Made by a program: the position numbers and the translations under genes | Assembly (NCBI RefSeq): GCF_036541335.1 | Contig: NZ_JAZHBO010000002.1 | Coordinates: 806,001-870,000, forward strand | DNA length: 64,000 nt | From: Aquilutibacter rugosus | Lineage (GTDB): Bacteria; Pseudomonadota; Gammaproteobacteria; Xanthomonadales; Xanthomonadaceae | Direction of reading: 5' to 3' | Shown: piece after piece, positions 8,616 through 17,865 of the stretch | Position numbering within the stretch: position 1 is the stretch's first letter | Layout: each line of letters begins with the position of its first letter | The notes under the pieces: model-generated | The model's database searches: none | The model's input: the letters and a program-made list of their open reading frames with translations, nothing else | Told to the model about the DNA's origin: nothing

Positions 8616-10523
8616 GTGAACGCCAACTCCGCACCAATGACCGATTCCGAACTGTTTCCGCGCCTGTCGCGCATCCATGTCCCCGCTGATTTGCGCCAAG
8701 TCCCCGAGGACGAATTGCCGGAAGTCGCCTCGGAGTTGCGCCGCTATCTGATCCAGGAAGTCTCCAAGGTCGGGGGCCACTTCGGCGCCGGCCTGGGCGT
8801 GATCGAGTTGACGGTCTCGCTGCATTGGTTGTTCGAAACGCCGCATGATCGCCTGGTCTGGGATGTCGGACATCAGACCTACCCGCACAAGATTCTGACC
8901 GGACGTCGTGACACTATTGCTACCGTCAAGCAAAAAGACGGGGTCGCACCGTTTCCCAAGCGCGAGGAATCCGAGTACGACACCTTTGGCGTCGGCCACT
9001 CTTCCACTTCAATTTCCGCAGCGCTAGGCATGGCCATTGCACTGCAGGCGCAGAACGATCCGCGCCATGTGGTGGCCATCATCGGCGACGGTGCAATGAC
9101 CGGCGGTATGGCCTTCGAAGCGTTGGCTCACGGCGGTGGCCTCGCCGATGACCCGGACCGGCAGGAGCCAAATCTGCTGGTCATCGTCAATGACAACCAG
9201 ATGTCCATCTCCGAGAACGTCGGTGGTGTTACCAAAATGCTGGGCAAGCTGACCAGCTCGGTCACGCTCAACAAGCTGCGTGATGGCGCCAAGCAATTGC
9301 TGGGCGACAAGCACACCGGACCGGCTAAGGTCGTCAAACGCTGGGAAGAACACTGGAAGGGTACGTTTCTGCCCTCGACCATGTTCGAACAGATGGGCTT
9401 TCATTACACCGGCCCGATTGACGGTCACGACCTGCCTGCCCTGCTAAAGGCATTGAAGCTGCTGAAGGATCGCAAAGGTCCGCAGGTGCTGCACATCATG
9501 ACCACCAAGGGCAAGGGCTACGAGCTCGCCGAGGGTGATCAGATCGGCTATCACGCGGTGTCACCGTTTGATCCGGCGCAAGGCATGGTGGCCAAAGTCG
9601 GCGGCGTCAAAAAGCCAACCTACACCGATGTGTTCGGCGACTGGATCTGCGACATGGCCAAGTCCGATCCAAAGCTGATCGGCATCACACCCGCGATGCG
9701 CGAGGGCTCCGGCCTGGTCCGTTTCAGCAAGGAATATCCGCAACGCTACTACGACGTGGCCATTGCCGAGCAACACGCCGTCACGCTCGCCGCCGGTATG
9801 GCCTGCGAAGGCATGAAACCTGTCGTCGCGATCTACTCGACCTTCTTACAGCGTGGCTACGATCAGCTGGTGCACGATGTCGCGATTCAGAACCTGGACG
9901 TGATGTTTGCCATTGACCGCGCGGGCGTGGTCGGTCCCGATGGCGCGACCCATGCGGGCAATCTGGATATCTCCTTCCTGCGTTGCGTGCCGAACATGGT
10001 GCTGGCCGTGCCGTCGGACGAGAACGAATGCCGTCAGTTGCTGACCACCTGTTACCGTCACGAAGGCCCTACCGCCGTCCGCTATCCGCGCGGCACCGGC
10101 CCGGGCGCTGTCATCTCCGAGTCGCTGGACACCTTGCCCGTTGGCAAGGGCGAGGTCCGTCGCCAAGGACAGGACATTGCGCTGCTGGTGTTTGGCACAC
10201 CGCTGGCCGCCGCTATGCAAGTGGCCGCCGAGTGCAACGCCACGGTCGCCAACATGCGCTTCGCCAAGCCGCTAGATCGCGATCTGATTCTCGAGCTGGC
10301 CGCCACGCACCGCGTGCTGGTCACTGTTGAGGACAATGTTGTGGCCGGTGGTGCCGGTTCCGGCGTGGCCGAGCTGCTGAGCGCTGCGGGCGTCGATACG
10401 CGCGTAGTGCATTTGGGCCTGCCCGATGCCTTCCAGCATCATGGCACGCGTGAACAGCTACTCGCCGAAGCCGGCATTGACGCCGACGGCATCCGCATGG
10501 CGCTCGCTACGCTACGCGCTTAG
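8616..10523 (+). CDS. dxs: 1-deoxy-D-xylulose-5-phosphate synthase
   Basis: About 635 aa. It condenses pyruvate and glyceraldehyde 3-phosphate to DXP, the first step of the MEP isoprenoid pathway, using thiamine diphosphate. Visible are VWDVGHQTYPHK, GVGHSSTSISAALGMA, the ThDP motif GDGAMTGGMAFEAL with NDNQMSIS, and the transketolase pyrimidine domain (DVAIAEQHAVTLAAGMA, with the conserved Glu). The C-terminal domain follows (VTVEDNVVAGGAGSGVAELL). GTG at 8616 or ATG at 8637 could start it; neither has a strong ribosome site. Its end overlaps the convergent HAD gene by 4 bp. Confidence 0.95.
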   Translation: MNANSAPMTDSELFPRLSRIHVPADLRQVPEDELPEVASELRRYLIQEVSKVGGHFGAGLGVIELTVSLHWLFETPHDRLVWDVGHQTYPHKILTGRRDTIATVKQKDGVAPFPKREESEYDTFGVGHSSTSISAALGMAIALQAQNDPRHVVAIIGDGAMTGGMAFEALAHGGGLADDPDRQEPNLLVIVNDNQMSISENVGGVTKMLGKLTSSVTLNKLRDGAKQLLGDKHTGPAKVVKRWEEHWKGTFLPSTMFEQMGFHYTGPIDGHDLPALLKALKLLKDRKGPQVLHIMTTKGKGYELAEGDQIGYHAVSPFDPAQGMVAKVGGVKKPTYTDVFGDWICDMAKSDPKLIGITPAMREGSGLVRFSKEYPQRYYDVAIAEQHAVTLAAGMACEGMKPVVAIYSTFLQRGYDQLVHDVAIQNLDVMFAIDRAGVVGPDGATHAGNLDISFLRCVPNMVLAVPSDENECRQLLTTCYRHEGPTAVRYPRGTGPGAVISESLDTLPVGKGEVRRQGQDIALLVFGTPLAAAMQVAAECNATVANMRFAKPLDRDLILELAATHRVLVTVEDNVVAGGAGSGVAELLSAAGVDTRVVHLGLPDAFQHHGTREQLLAEAGIDADGIRMALATLRA

Positions 10524-11398
10524 TAGGCGCAGCGTCCCGCCTGCAATTCTTCGTAACGGCCGGGAAACACTTCCTTGAGATAGCTGCGACTTTGCTCGTA
10601 GTCGTTCTCGGCCTGCTCTGCCAGCTCCGGATTAATCGGCTGCGGCTTGTCGATGCGAACGTAGTGAAAGCCATAGTACGGCACGCGCGCAGCAGCCAGG
10701 GCATTGCGCATGTTGTCGATGTTGGCTTTGCCGTCATCCACCAGCACGACACGATCAAAGCGGTCGCGTAGCTGCAGGCGATCCAGCAGATGCAGCAGCA
10801 TCACGCCCTTATCCTGACCCGAAGTCATAAACACGCCGCGGAAATAACTGAGCGTGGAATGACGAGAGCCATCGGCACTTTGCCAGTCCCAGATCCTGCC
10901 TTCGGCACTGCCGTCCAATGCGCTTGGAAAGCTGTAGCCGTTACGATGCAGTTCGCGCTCCGTGGCACCGCGATAATTGCCGCCACGCGAGGTCAGAAAC
11001 AGTTTGGGCTGCGACACGGCATTGAAAATGGCCGGCGCATCGGCCTGCGTCGGTTTCATGGTCTGCGCTTCGTAGTTCAATGCAATGTAATCGAACTTGC
11101 ATTTGACCTGCTGCTCGTTAGGCAGGTCTTTGGCCTTTTGCCATTCGTACCAGTAATCGGAACCGAAGAACTGCTCCGCCGTCAGCAATGTGTCATCAAT
11201 ATCAAACACGAACAAGGTGCGCTGATCATGCTGTGCTGCAAAGTCACTGACCGCCGTCATGTCGTCAATGTCGGTTACCACTGAAGGGACAGTCGCATTT
11301 GCAGTCGGAGCAGTCGCGGCGGGAATCAACGGGGCGCTGACACACGCCGTCAGCATCAGTCCGGCAACAAACGCCGGAAGCCATTTAATGGATTTCAT
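10520..11398 (-). CDS. HAD-superfamily (DUF2608-like) lipoprotein phosphatase
   Basis: 292 aa from the ATG at 11398. Signal with lipobox LTAC. HAD motif I is FVFDIDDTLLTAEQF, motif II is LFLTSRGGNYRG, and the last acidic motif is VVLVDDGKANIDNM. The cap region between them is of the DUF2608 type seen in Legionella, Coxiella and Xanthomonadales. Probably a periplasm-facing phosphatase anchored to a membrane; substrate unknown. It converges with dxs. Confidence 0.75.
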   Translation of the reverse strand: MKSIKWLPAFVAGLMLTACVSAPLIPAATAPTANATVPSVVTDIDDMTAVSDFAAQHDQRTLFVFDIDDTLLTAEQFFGSDYWYEWQKAKDLPNEQQVKCKFDYIALNYEAQTMKPTQADAPAIFNAVSQPKLFLTSRGGNYRGATERELHRNGYSFPSALDGSAEGRIWDWQSADGSRHSTLSYFRGVFMTSGQDKGVMLLHLLDRLQLRDRFDRVVLVDDGKANIDNMRNALAAARVPYYGFHYVRIDKPQPINPELAEQAENDYEQSRSYLKEVFPGRYEELQAGRCAY

Positions 11399-11472
11399 TG
11401 CAATAAGATAGGCGCATGGACGCCGCCGATAAAGAGCTCGGCAGTGCAATGATTAAAAGGATCCCCGTAAAG

Positions 11473-11523
11473 AATTGGTCGGGACGGCCGGATTTGAACC
11501 GACGACCACTTGTCCCCCAGACA
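11473..11523. repeat. prophage attachment site attL (51-bp direct repeat)
   Basis: Identical over 51 bp to 49997-50047. It contains the 3' half of tRNA-Pro(GGG), CCA included, but the rest of the tRNA is absent here. This is therefore the displaced tRNA 3' end left by integration. Confidence 0.95.
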
Positions 11524-11845
11524 GGCCATCAATACGGCGGTTCGGTGGCTTAGTGTAGATGAATCGAGTGCTCGGATCGTTCTATTATGCCCGTTAGTCT
11601 GGTGACTAAATCCCCGCAAATAGCCGTTAGCTTTATGGCTAATAATAGAACCTCATGATGCGCGGAATAGACTTTCCGTAGCAAGTCCCCCACCCGCCCG
11701 CCGTGGGGAGGCGGACTTACGGCGGGTGGGGAAACTCAGGTTAGTTGTTGGTGGGGTTGGTGTCTGTCAGATTAGTCTGATTTACGTGTCGGACGTCGCC
11801 CTTGCAGCGGTAAACGCATTTGTCGCCGCGGGAGTTGAGGTTGCG
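11524..11845. other. gene-free left end of prophage
   Basis: About 320 bp with no credible gene. It holds a GC-rich inverted repeat (arms 11687-11697 and 11721-11731) without a following T-run on either strand, and several short inverted repeats (for example AGTC/GACT near 11600) that could be integrase or host-factor sites. It would be the attP-flanking DNA on the tail side. Confidence 0.5.
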
Positions 11846-13429
11846 TTAGTTCCCGACGTAGAATCGGATGCCGTCCAGTGATGGGTTGTTGCCTGCCGCG
11901 ACGACTGGAAGAACGTTGCCGTCTGGATGCACTTCAATTCGTGACGCACCGTTACTCGACTCGGCTGCAAACACCGCAATCGTTGGGGGGCGATAGGGCG
12001 CAGGCAATGTGAACAGTGCATCCGGAACCGCCCCGCCGAGAAGCATCCCACGCAGATGCACCCACCCGTTCTCGTCCTTCATGTAGCCAACCGCCGTGTA
12101 GCTAGTCTGTTGCCCCCATGAGTTCAGGTATGTCGGCGTAATCCACGGCTGACCGCCGAGCGTCCCCGTGCCCGTCTTTTGGTTTAACCCAACCGTGAAC
12201 CCTTCCAGTGTTGCGGAGTCGAACACGACGGCTTGGTTGTAAATGGTGTTATGGCGGAACCGTCCGCCCTTGATGTTGGCAATGGTCGCGGTGAACCCGC
12301 CATTGGTTGCGTGCCCAAGTGCAATCCAGTTGGCTTCGATAATGATGCCTGTGCAGGTTCCGCCGAAGAAGAAGCACGCATCGTCGTGATACTCGAAATA
12401 GTTGCCGGTAATTTCAACCGAGTTGCACGAATGCAACTGGATATTAACGTTGCAGTATTCGAAGTCGTTGTCCTTGATGCCGATATTGTCGGAAGCCGCG
12501 GAAATGTTGATTGCGTGACCGCCGTTCATCACGCCGCAGGTGAAGAATCCGCAGCGCTCAACCATGAGGTTGTGACATGACGTGGATGAATAAATGCCGT
12601 AGCTGTAACACACATCGAACACGCAGCTAATCACTTCGACCGCATAACTCAATGTCATATCAATGCCGGTGACGTTGTTCTGGAACGTGCAACGCTCGAT
12701 AATTACGCCATTGCCATTGGTCAGTTTGATTCCGTTGCTTGGCCATGCATACCCGCCGGGAATGAACAGGTCACGGAAAATCACACCCGCAGAGGTCACG
12801 TCGAATGTCGAACCCATATCAATCGCAATCTTTGTGGCTTGCGCACCCGCACCTTGAATTTCAATCGGCGCAGTCACGAGAATGGAGTCGCGGATGCGGT
12901 AATCGCCGTTCGGAATGAACAGCCGTGCGCCGTTCGATGATCCCGGAGTCAGCGATTGCACATAATTCACAGCTGCTTGAATGGCTGCCGTGTCATCGGT
13001 GATGCCGTCGCCCTTTGCGCCGAAGTCCTTAACGGAAATGGTTTCGCGGGCTTTGTCCAGCAAATCCCGCCCAACCGCCCCCGCCCCCGCCTGCTTGAAC
13101 CCCACCATCTCCGCACCCTTGCCCGCGTCGGTGGAAGCGAGGTCGGCAAGGCCATTGCTTGCGGCAACATCAGGTTGCGTGTACACCAGCGCACCGTCGG
13201 CGCTTTCCAGCTTGAAGTCATAGACCAGCGCGGGGTCCAAGAACAGGACCGCTTCACCGCGACTGTTCAGCACGATCGGGTTCGGATTGGGTGACGAGGC
13301 GGCGCGGTTGGAATACGTCGCCTGCGGCGTGGTCGTGCCTGCGGCGTAGGTGTACAGCTTTCCACCAGCCAAGGGGACGCCTGAGTTGTTGAAGAACTGC
13401 TGTTTCGGAGAGGGGGCGAGGTCGGCCAC
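11846..13429 (-). CDS. phage tailspike, pectate-lyase-like beta-helix
   Basis: 527 aa. The N-terminal 110 residues (FFNNSGVPLAGGKLYTYAAG) are the virion head-binding domain common to podoviral tailspikes. Then ISVKDFGAKGDGITDDTAAI opens a right-handed beta-helix (Pectate_lyase_3 type), with repeated short strands (VIERCTFQNNVTGI, MVERCGFFTC, VEITGNYFEYHDDACFF). The last 90 residues may trimerise. It recognises and probably cleaves the host surface polysaccharide. It is the last late gene, as gene 9 is in P22. A terminator sits only about 14 bp before its start codon. Confidence 0.85.
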   Translation of the reverse strand: MADLAPSPKQQFFNNSGVPLAGGKLYTYAAGTTTPQATYSNRAASSPNPNPIVLNSRGEAVLFLDPALVYDFKLESADGALVYTQPDVAASNGLADLASTDAGKGAEMVGFKQAGAGAVGRDLLDKARETISVKDFGAKGDGITDDTAAIQAAVNYVQSLTPGSSNGARLFIPNGDYRIRDSILVTAPIEIQGAGAQATKIAIDMGSTFDVTSAGVIFRDLFIPGGYAWPSNGIKLTNGNGVIIERCTFQNNVTGIDMTLSYAVEVISCVFDVCYSYGIYSSTSCHNLMVERCGFFTCGVMNGGHAINISAASDNIGIKDNDFEYCNVNIQLHSCNSVEITGNYFEYHDDACFFFGGTCTGIIIEANWIALGHATNGGFTATIANIKGGRFRHNTIYNQAVVFDSATLEGFTVGLNQKTGTGTLGGQPWITPTYLNSWGQQTSYTAVGYMKDENGWVHLRGMLLGGAVPDALFTLPAPYRPPTIAVFAAESSNGASRIEVHPDGNVLPVVAAGNNPSLDGIRFYVGN

Positions 13430-13442
13430 TTTGATTCCTTCA

Positions 13443-13467
13443 AAAGAAAACCCCGCAAGTGCGGGGT
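13443..13467 (-). terminator. terminator directly upstream of tailspike
   Basis: On the minus strand GACCCCGC/GCGGGGTTTTCTTTTG makes a strong stem and T-run. It lies between the last ejection-protein gene and the AAGGA ribosome site of the tailspike, so readthrough or a separate promoter is needed to express the tailspike. Confidence 0.8.
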
Positions 13468-13522
13468 CTGGTGTGCTGCAAAACGGGTGTAGGATGGGAC
13501 TGATTAACTTCGGAGTCCGTAT

Positions 13523-13654
13523 ATGGACTTAACAACACTGCTCGGCATCATGCTTGCGCCGCTGGTATTCAAACTGGCCGATACCTACTCACCGAGCCAG
13601 GTGTTTGGGGGCTTGTGGCGCTTACTCTTGCGGCTCGTCAGCCCAAGGCATTAA
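13523..13654 (+). CDS. small hydrophobic protein, opposite strand to late operon
   Basis: 43 aa (MDLTTLLGIMLAPLVFKLAD...). ATG at 13523 after GGAG (about 8 bases). Residues 4-20 are hydrophobic, possibly one membrane segment; the C terminus is Arg-rich. It overlaps the 3' end of the ejection gene in antisense. The start sits in a short inverted repeat (AGTCC-GTATAT-GGACT). P22 carries its immI control genes at this same position between ejection and tailspike genes, so a small accessory gene here is plausible but not proven. Confidence 0.4.
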   Translation: MDLTTLLGIMLAPLVFKLADTYSPSQVFGGLWRLLLRLVSPRH

Positions 13655-15238
13655 CGGCATGGTTGCCACGCCCATTGGCACGGATGCGTAACGACTGAGA
13701 GCTCCGAGACCTTCACTGGCCTGTTGCCGCCATGCGCCGGGATTCTCGCGGAGCATGAACCGGGCCAGTGCGTTGGAGTTTGCGGCGCGTCCAATGGTTG
13801 CACCTGCGGCGGCACCTTGAAGGAGCATCGGAATCCCGCCTGCGAGTCCAAGCGGACCGCCGACAGCCAGCATCGTCATCAGACGTTGCGCCGTGCCGCT
13901 GTCTGGGATCGGGTCTTTCAAAACAACCTGTCCGATTTTTGCCAACTCACGCATTTCAGGCGTTGCGCCGTACTTGCCGTTTGACAGGTTCCACAGCGAC
14001 GCCGGACGGACATTACCCTTTGCGCCTTCGACTTGTGCGAGTGCCTTTTCCGTCAATTTGAGATTACGGTACTGCCCGCGCAGGGTCGCCAGCGCAGCCG
14101 CATCGTCGCCGCCCACGGCTCCATCGGCGATGTTATCCAATGCGCTTCGGACGCCACGCACCGCTTCACCAAGTGCGCCCCCATTGGTTTCAGCTCGCAG
14201 AAGTTGGGACCGCAATGCCTGGTACTTCGGACCGGACAGCACGCCGTTCTCAGCGGTGTTGATGATGGAATCAAGCTGCCTTGACAGCACATCGCCCTGA
14301 TCGGCGGTCAGGATATCCAGCCCCTGCTGCTTGGCAGTCCCAAGTTGGGACATTGCTTCAGGTGACAGGGGGATATTGTTTCGGGAATAGATGTCGTCAT
14401 AGCCCGCGCCGATGCGCGACTTTGCGCCGAGGATTAAGTCATCACTGATATTGTCCGCGCTTTCACCAAACGTCTCCGTAACCGCGCGGTTAAACGCGCC
14501 CTGCTGCGCCGCTGCCTTCCCGCTTGCGCCACTGAATGGAAGGTGCTTTGAGATAGAGCCTGCCACTTTTGCAAGCGGTGCGTCCGACACCTGAGCTGCC
14601 GTGACAGGGATGCCACGCTCAATGGCCCGCTTTGCCAGTTGGCGGTTTGTAGCGGGCACAGCCTGAGCCGCCGCGCGAGCCCCGCTGCCGCCGATTGCGC
14701 TTGCCAGGCCGTGACCAACGCCCGCCGCAGCGCCACCCCATGCGGCGTTTTGCGCACGCGATTCGCCGTCATGAATTGGCTGCAAGCCACCCGCGACAGC
14801 ACCGACGCCGACATTGGCAATGGCTTGACTGGCTTTTTGCCCGGCCTTACCAATCGCGCCAATCTTACCAATCGCGCCACCGGGAGCCGCCCATGTCAGC
14901 GCGTCTCCCACAACACCGCCGACCTTACCTGCCGTTCCCAGTCCTTCGGATTCGGCATCCAGACGGTCCATTTCACGCTGCGTCCACTCGGGTGCGATGC
15001 CCAGCATTTGCGCCGCACCGACAATCGGCTTGCCGACAGCGTTGGACGCACCAGCGATAAACCGCTGCGGGGCGCTCATGCGCTGGGCTTTCTGTTTGAC
15101 GACCTGCTTACGCGTCGCCTTCACGTCCTTGGTGTGCGGCGTCTGGCCCGACTGGAAGCCCGAGAGGTTCGGGCGCTCCGACTTGTTGGCGTACTCGCTC
15201 CACGGTCCGTCTTGATACTCTTCCCACGGCTTCGCCAT
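13622..15238 (-). CDS. phage DNA ejection (internal virion) protein
   Basis: 538 aa. It begins MAKPWEEYQDGPWSEY, a motif I recognise from internal virion proteins of podoviruses. The middle is Gly/Ala-rich with amphipathic and hydrophobic stretches (VGVGAVAGGL, GGPLGLAGGIPMLLQGAAAG), as expected of proteins that leave the virion to build a channel across the host envelope. By position it corresponds to P22 gp16. The start codon shares one base with the stop of the upstream gene. Confidence 0.7.
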   Translation of the reverse strand: MAKPWEEYQDGPWSEYANKSERPNLSGFQSGQTPHTKDVKATRKQVVKQKAQRMSAPQRFIAGASNAVGKPIVGAAQMLGIAPEWTQREMDRLDAESEGLGTAGKVGGVVGDALTWAAPGGAIGKIGAIGKAGQKASQAIANVGVGAVAGGLQPIHDGESRAQNAAWGGAAAGVGHGLASAIGGSGARAAAQAVPATNRQLAKRAIERGIPVTAAQVSDAPLAKVAGSISKHLPFSGASGKAAAQQGAFNRAVTETFGESADNISDDLILGAKSRIGAGYDDIYSRNNIPLSPEAMSQLGTAKQQGLDILTADQGDVLSRQLDSIINTAENGVLSGPKYQALRSQLLRAETNGGALGEAVRGVRSALDNIADGAVGGDDAAALATLRGQYRNLKLTEKALAQVEGAKGNVRPASLWNLSNGKYGATPEMRELAKIGQVVLKDPIPDSGTAQRLMTMLAVGGPLGLAGGIPMLLQGAAAGATIGRAANSNALARFMLRENPGAWRQQASEGLGALSRYASVPMGVATMPLMPWADEPQE

Positions 15239-16953
15239 TAGATTTTGCTCCAGCTTTTCGGGTTAGCGGGATTGCCGCCGTTGAATCGGTAGCCGTTCTT
15301 CACAGTGCCAACCGCAGGCGTTCCACGGCTTGCGCCACCGCCTGAGCCTTGGGGTTGCGGCGCAGCCTGCCCGCCGCCAATCCGCGCATCATCTTCACGG
15401 ATCTGCGTCGCATACTGCCGCGCAAGGTCTGCCACAAATGCCCGCAGTTGTTTCATCGTTGCCTTGTTGACTTCGGGAGCCATTTCAAGTGACGGGAACT
15501 TCATGCCTGCAATTCGCGCTTCCATATCGGACTGCGAACCCATGCCGGGAACGCGGGTCAGTGACAGCAGGGTTTCTTGGATGCCATTCACTGCCGAGAC
15601 CAATTCCTGCCCCTGCGGGGTTCGGCTCGTCACGTGCTGATCGAGAGGTCCGGTGTTCACTAATGCACCGTCCAGTTTGTCCAGTGCCGCGTCAATGCGG
15701 GTCAGCCCACGCACTGCGTTTTGCAGCAACGGGACCTTTGCCTTGCGTGCCACGGCGTCCTTCCGTTCGCCTGCCGACATTAGCGGGAGCCCTGATGCGT
15801 TACCGCCGGCTGTGGAACGTGCGCCACCGGGCTTGTTCGCAGGGCCACCGGGGATTGGCTCAAGCGCCGTTCCCGTTGCGTTCCAGCGGTAGCCAGACGG
15901 TGCACCCTTGGGCTTGTCGATTGCGGCTTTGGTGGGCTTCACGCCCATTTGCGGACCTTGTACGCGCGGAGCAACACCGACGGAGCCTTGGGTGGATGCG
16001 ACCACGTTGCCACCGAATGGAACCTTTGGCGTGATGTGAATATGCGGACCACTCCACACAGCTTGACCCGGTGGGCGTGTTCGTTCGTCGCGGATATTGA
16101 ACCGCCCGTCTGCGCGATAGGCTGCAATGATGCGTTCCTGTTGTTCAGACGTTTCACGGCCCATGCCCACGTCAAACGCGCCCGTTGGTCCATTATGGAC
16201 GGAGTTGGTGTTGTGCCCCGCTTCGTCCATGCCGCCAGTGATGCGACCGCCGACAGTCTTTGCAACGTCATTTACTGCGCCTGCAAACGCTTGACGGCTG
16301 TGACCTGACCAATCACCCTTCGGAGCACTCGGCACCCCCGCCGAAACGCTTGGATCACCATAATTCGGGCGGCTGTACTGTCCAGTGCGCGGATCGAAGA
16401 TCATCTCAACGGAACTGCCATCGGACTGCGGCACCAGACGCGGCTGCAAGTTGGTGGGCTTGTCCTTCACGCCGCCGTACACCTTTTCCGTGCCGTCATC
16501 CATGATGGCGACCATCTTGCCGTCGGCGTTGGTGTAGGTGAACTTCGGCGCAGCCGCCTTCTTCCGCGAAGCCACAATCTGCGACGCCATCTCCGCAACT
16601 TCGGGCGTGTATTCGTCGGGCAGCTGGTAGCCGAAGTGCTGATTGGTTGCCTTGAAGCTTGCATACAACTGCGGGCGCATCGCTTCGGGTGCGTTGACCA
16701 GCATTTCAGCGCCTTTGACGAGATTCTCTTCGCGCTGCGAATTGAGCTTGCCTGCGCCGTCCTGCAATGTTATGCCGAACTGGGGATCAATGCCCATTGC
16801 TTCGGCAATGTAGCCCTGCTGGTTCGCCTGCGGTGAGCTGAATACCGTACTGGCAAGGCTTGCGAGTTTGCTGTGCTTGGCTTGGGCTTCACGGTCCTGT
16901 CGGATCTTCTGCCCGTCGGCATATCCGGCGGTAAACTTTTCGTAGATGGACAT
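15238..16953 (-). CDS. phage ejection protein with M15-like peptidase region
   Basis: 571 aa. The N-terminal 120 residues are helical and polar. At about 215-310 is GGRITGGMDEAGHNTNSVHN, then GAFDVGMG, then GPHIHI, a S-x-H...D...H-x-H arrangement resembling the zinc DD-peptidase (M15) fold, so it may open peptidoglycan during DNA entry. The H-to-D spacing is one residue longer than the classical motif, so activity is uncertain. The C terminus is helical, then Gly/Pro-rich. By position it matches P22 gp20. Confidence 0.6.
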   Translation of the reverse strand: MSIYEKFTAGYADGQKIRQDREAQAKHSKLASLASTVFSSPQANQQGYIAEAMGIDPQFGITLQDGAGKLNSQREENLVKGAEMLVNAPEAMRPQLYASFKATNQHFGYQLPDEYTPEVAEMASQIVASRKKAAAPKFTYTNADGKMVAIMDDGTEKVYGGVKDKPTNLQPRLVPQSDGSSVEMIFDPRTGQYSRPNYGDPSVSAGVPSAPKGDWSGHSRQAFAGAVNDVAKTVGGRITGGMDEAGHNTNSVHNGPTGAFDVGMGRETSEQQERIIAAYRADGRFNIRDERTRPPGQAVWSGPHIHITPKVPFGGNVVASTQGSVGVAPRVQGPQMGVKPTKAAIDKPKGAPSGYRWNATGTALEPIPGGPANKPGGARSTAGGNASGLPLMSAGERKDAVARKAKVPLLQNAVRGLTRIDAALDKLDGALVNTGPLDQHVTSRTPQGQELVSAVNGIQETLLSLTRVPGMGSQSDMEARIAGMKFPSLEMAPEVNKATMKQLRAFVADLARQYATQIREDDARIGGGQAAPQPQGSGGGASRGTPAVGTVKNGYRFNGGNPANPKSWSKI

Positions 16954-17865
16954 TTAGAAGTACTCCGGTTGCTTGCCGAATCCGCCGAACTGCCCCAGTG
17001 CCATGCCACCAAAACCCGCAATGTCGCCCCACATGGACTGCTTCGCCTGCGCCTTGGCGTTGATACCGCTGACTCGCGCATTGGCAAGATTGCCGATTGT
17101 GTTGCCGACCTGCGTGCCGTAGTTCTGCGCGTACTGCGCGTTCTGGTTCGTAGCGGTCTGGCCCATTCCTGCCAGTGCTGCAAGGCGGTTCATGTGGCTG
17201 CCGTATTGCTGGTCTGCCACGCCTTGGCCGTATTTGGTCAAGGCTTTAGCTGCCGCGCCTGAAAAGAGTCCGCCGCGTGCCGTGGCAGACGCGTCCAGTG
17301 CCCGCTGGCCCTCGCCGAACGCGAACTCATAGCCCGGTGTAGCCCGCAGCTTGTCCGTGACCTGTTGGCCCGTGTAGCCCGCCAGAGTGGATGGCTGGGC
17401 TGCGCCTGAAGCCACCGCGCTTGGATTCCACGCACGGCCCTCGGACTGGCCGTATTGCTGGAAGTGAGCCAACGGGTTCTGTGCAAAGTAGGCGTCCTGC
17501 GCCACATCGGGATTGGCAGCCAGGTACGCACGGCCTGCAAAGTCGTTGGTGCCGCCGACAGGTGTGCCCTGCTCATAGCCCATTTGCAGCGGATTGGTTG
17601 ACTGCGCCGCATAGTTCTGTGTGTCCAGACCGAGCATCCGCATGTATTCCTGCTGACCTGTCAGTCCGCCTTGGCGGAACGGTTCGTTGTCGGCGCGTTG
17701 CTGCTCATAGATGTACTTGCTGAGCGCGTTTTGCTCACGCGCTGACTGTTCGCTTGCGGCGGTTGCTTGATTGGCGGCCTTGCTTGCCGACCTGCCAGCC
17801 ATTGCCGATGCGCCTGCACCGATAAGGCTGGAACCGATGATTGCGGCAGTTGTTCCAATCGCCAT
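16954..17865 (-). CDS. phage DNA transfer protein, P22 gp7-like
   Basis: 303 aa. A Gly/Ala-rich hydrophobic start (AAIIGSSLIGAGASAMAG), a helical stretch (AAASEQSAREQNALSKYIYE pattern), and repeated TPGYEFAFGEGQRALDASAT and RGGLFSGAAAKALTKYGQGV are hallmarks of the short phage DNA-transfer proteins that travel with DNA into the cell. The next gene starts directly at its stop. Confidence 0.75.
   Translation of the reverse strand: MAIGTTAAIIGSSLIGAGASAMAGRSASKAANQATAASEQSAREQNALSKYIYEQQRADNEPFRQGGLTGQQEYMRMLGLDTQNYAAQSTNPLQMGYEQGTPVGGTNDFAGRAYLAANPDVAQDAYFAQNPLAHFQQYGQSEGRAWNPSAVASGAAQPSTLAGYTGQQVTDKLRATPGYEFAFGEGQRALDASATARGGLFSGAAAKALTKYGQGVADQQYGSHMNRLAALAGMGQTATNQNAQYAQNYGTQVGNTIGNLANARVSGINAKAQAKQSMWGDIAGFGGMALGQFGGFGKQPEYF

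Noticed and set aside
11687..11731. GC-rich inverted repeat near attL as terminator of the tailspike gene
   Set aside because: No T-run on either strand; kept only as an inverted repeat.
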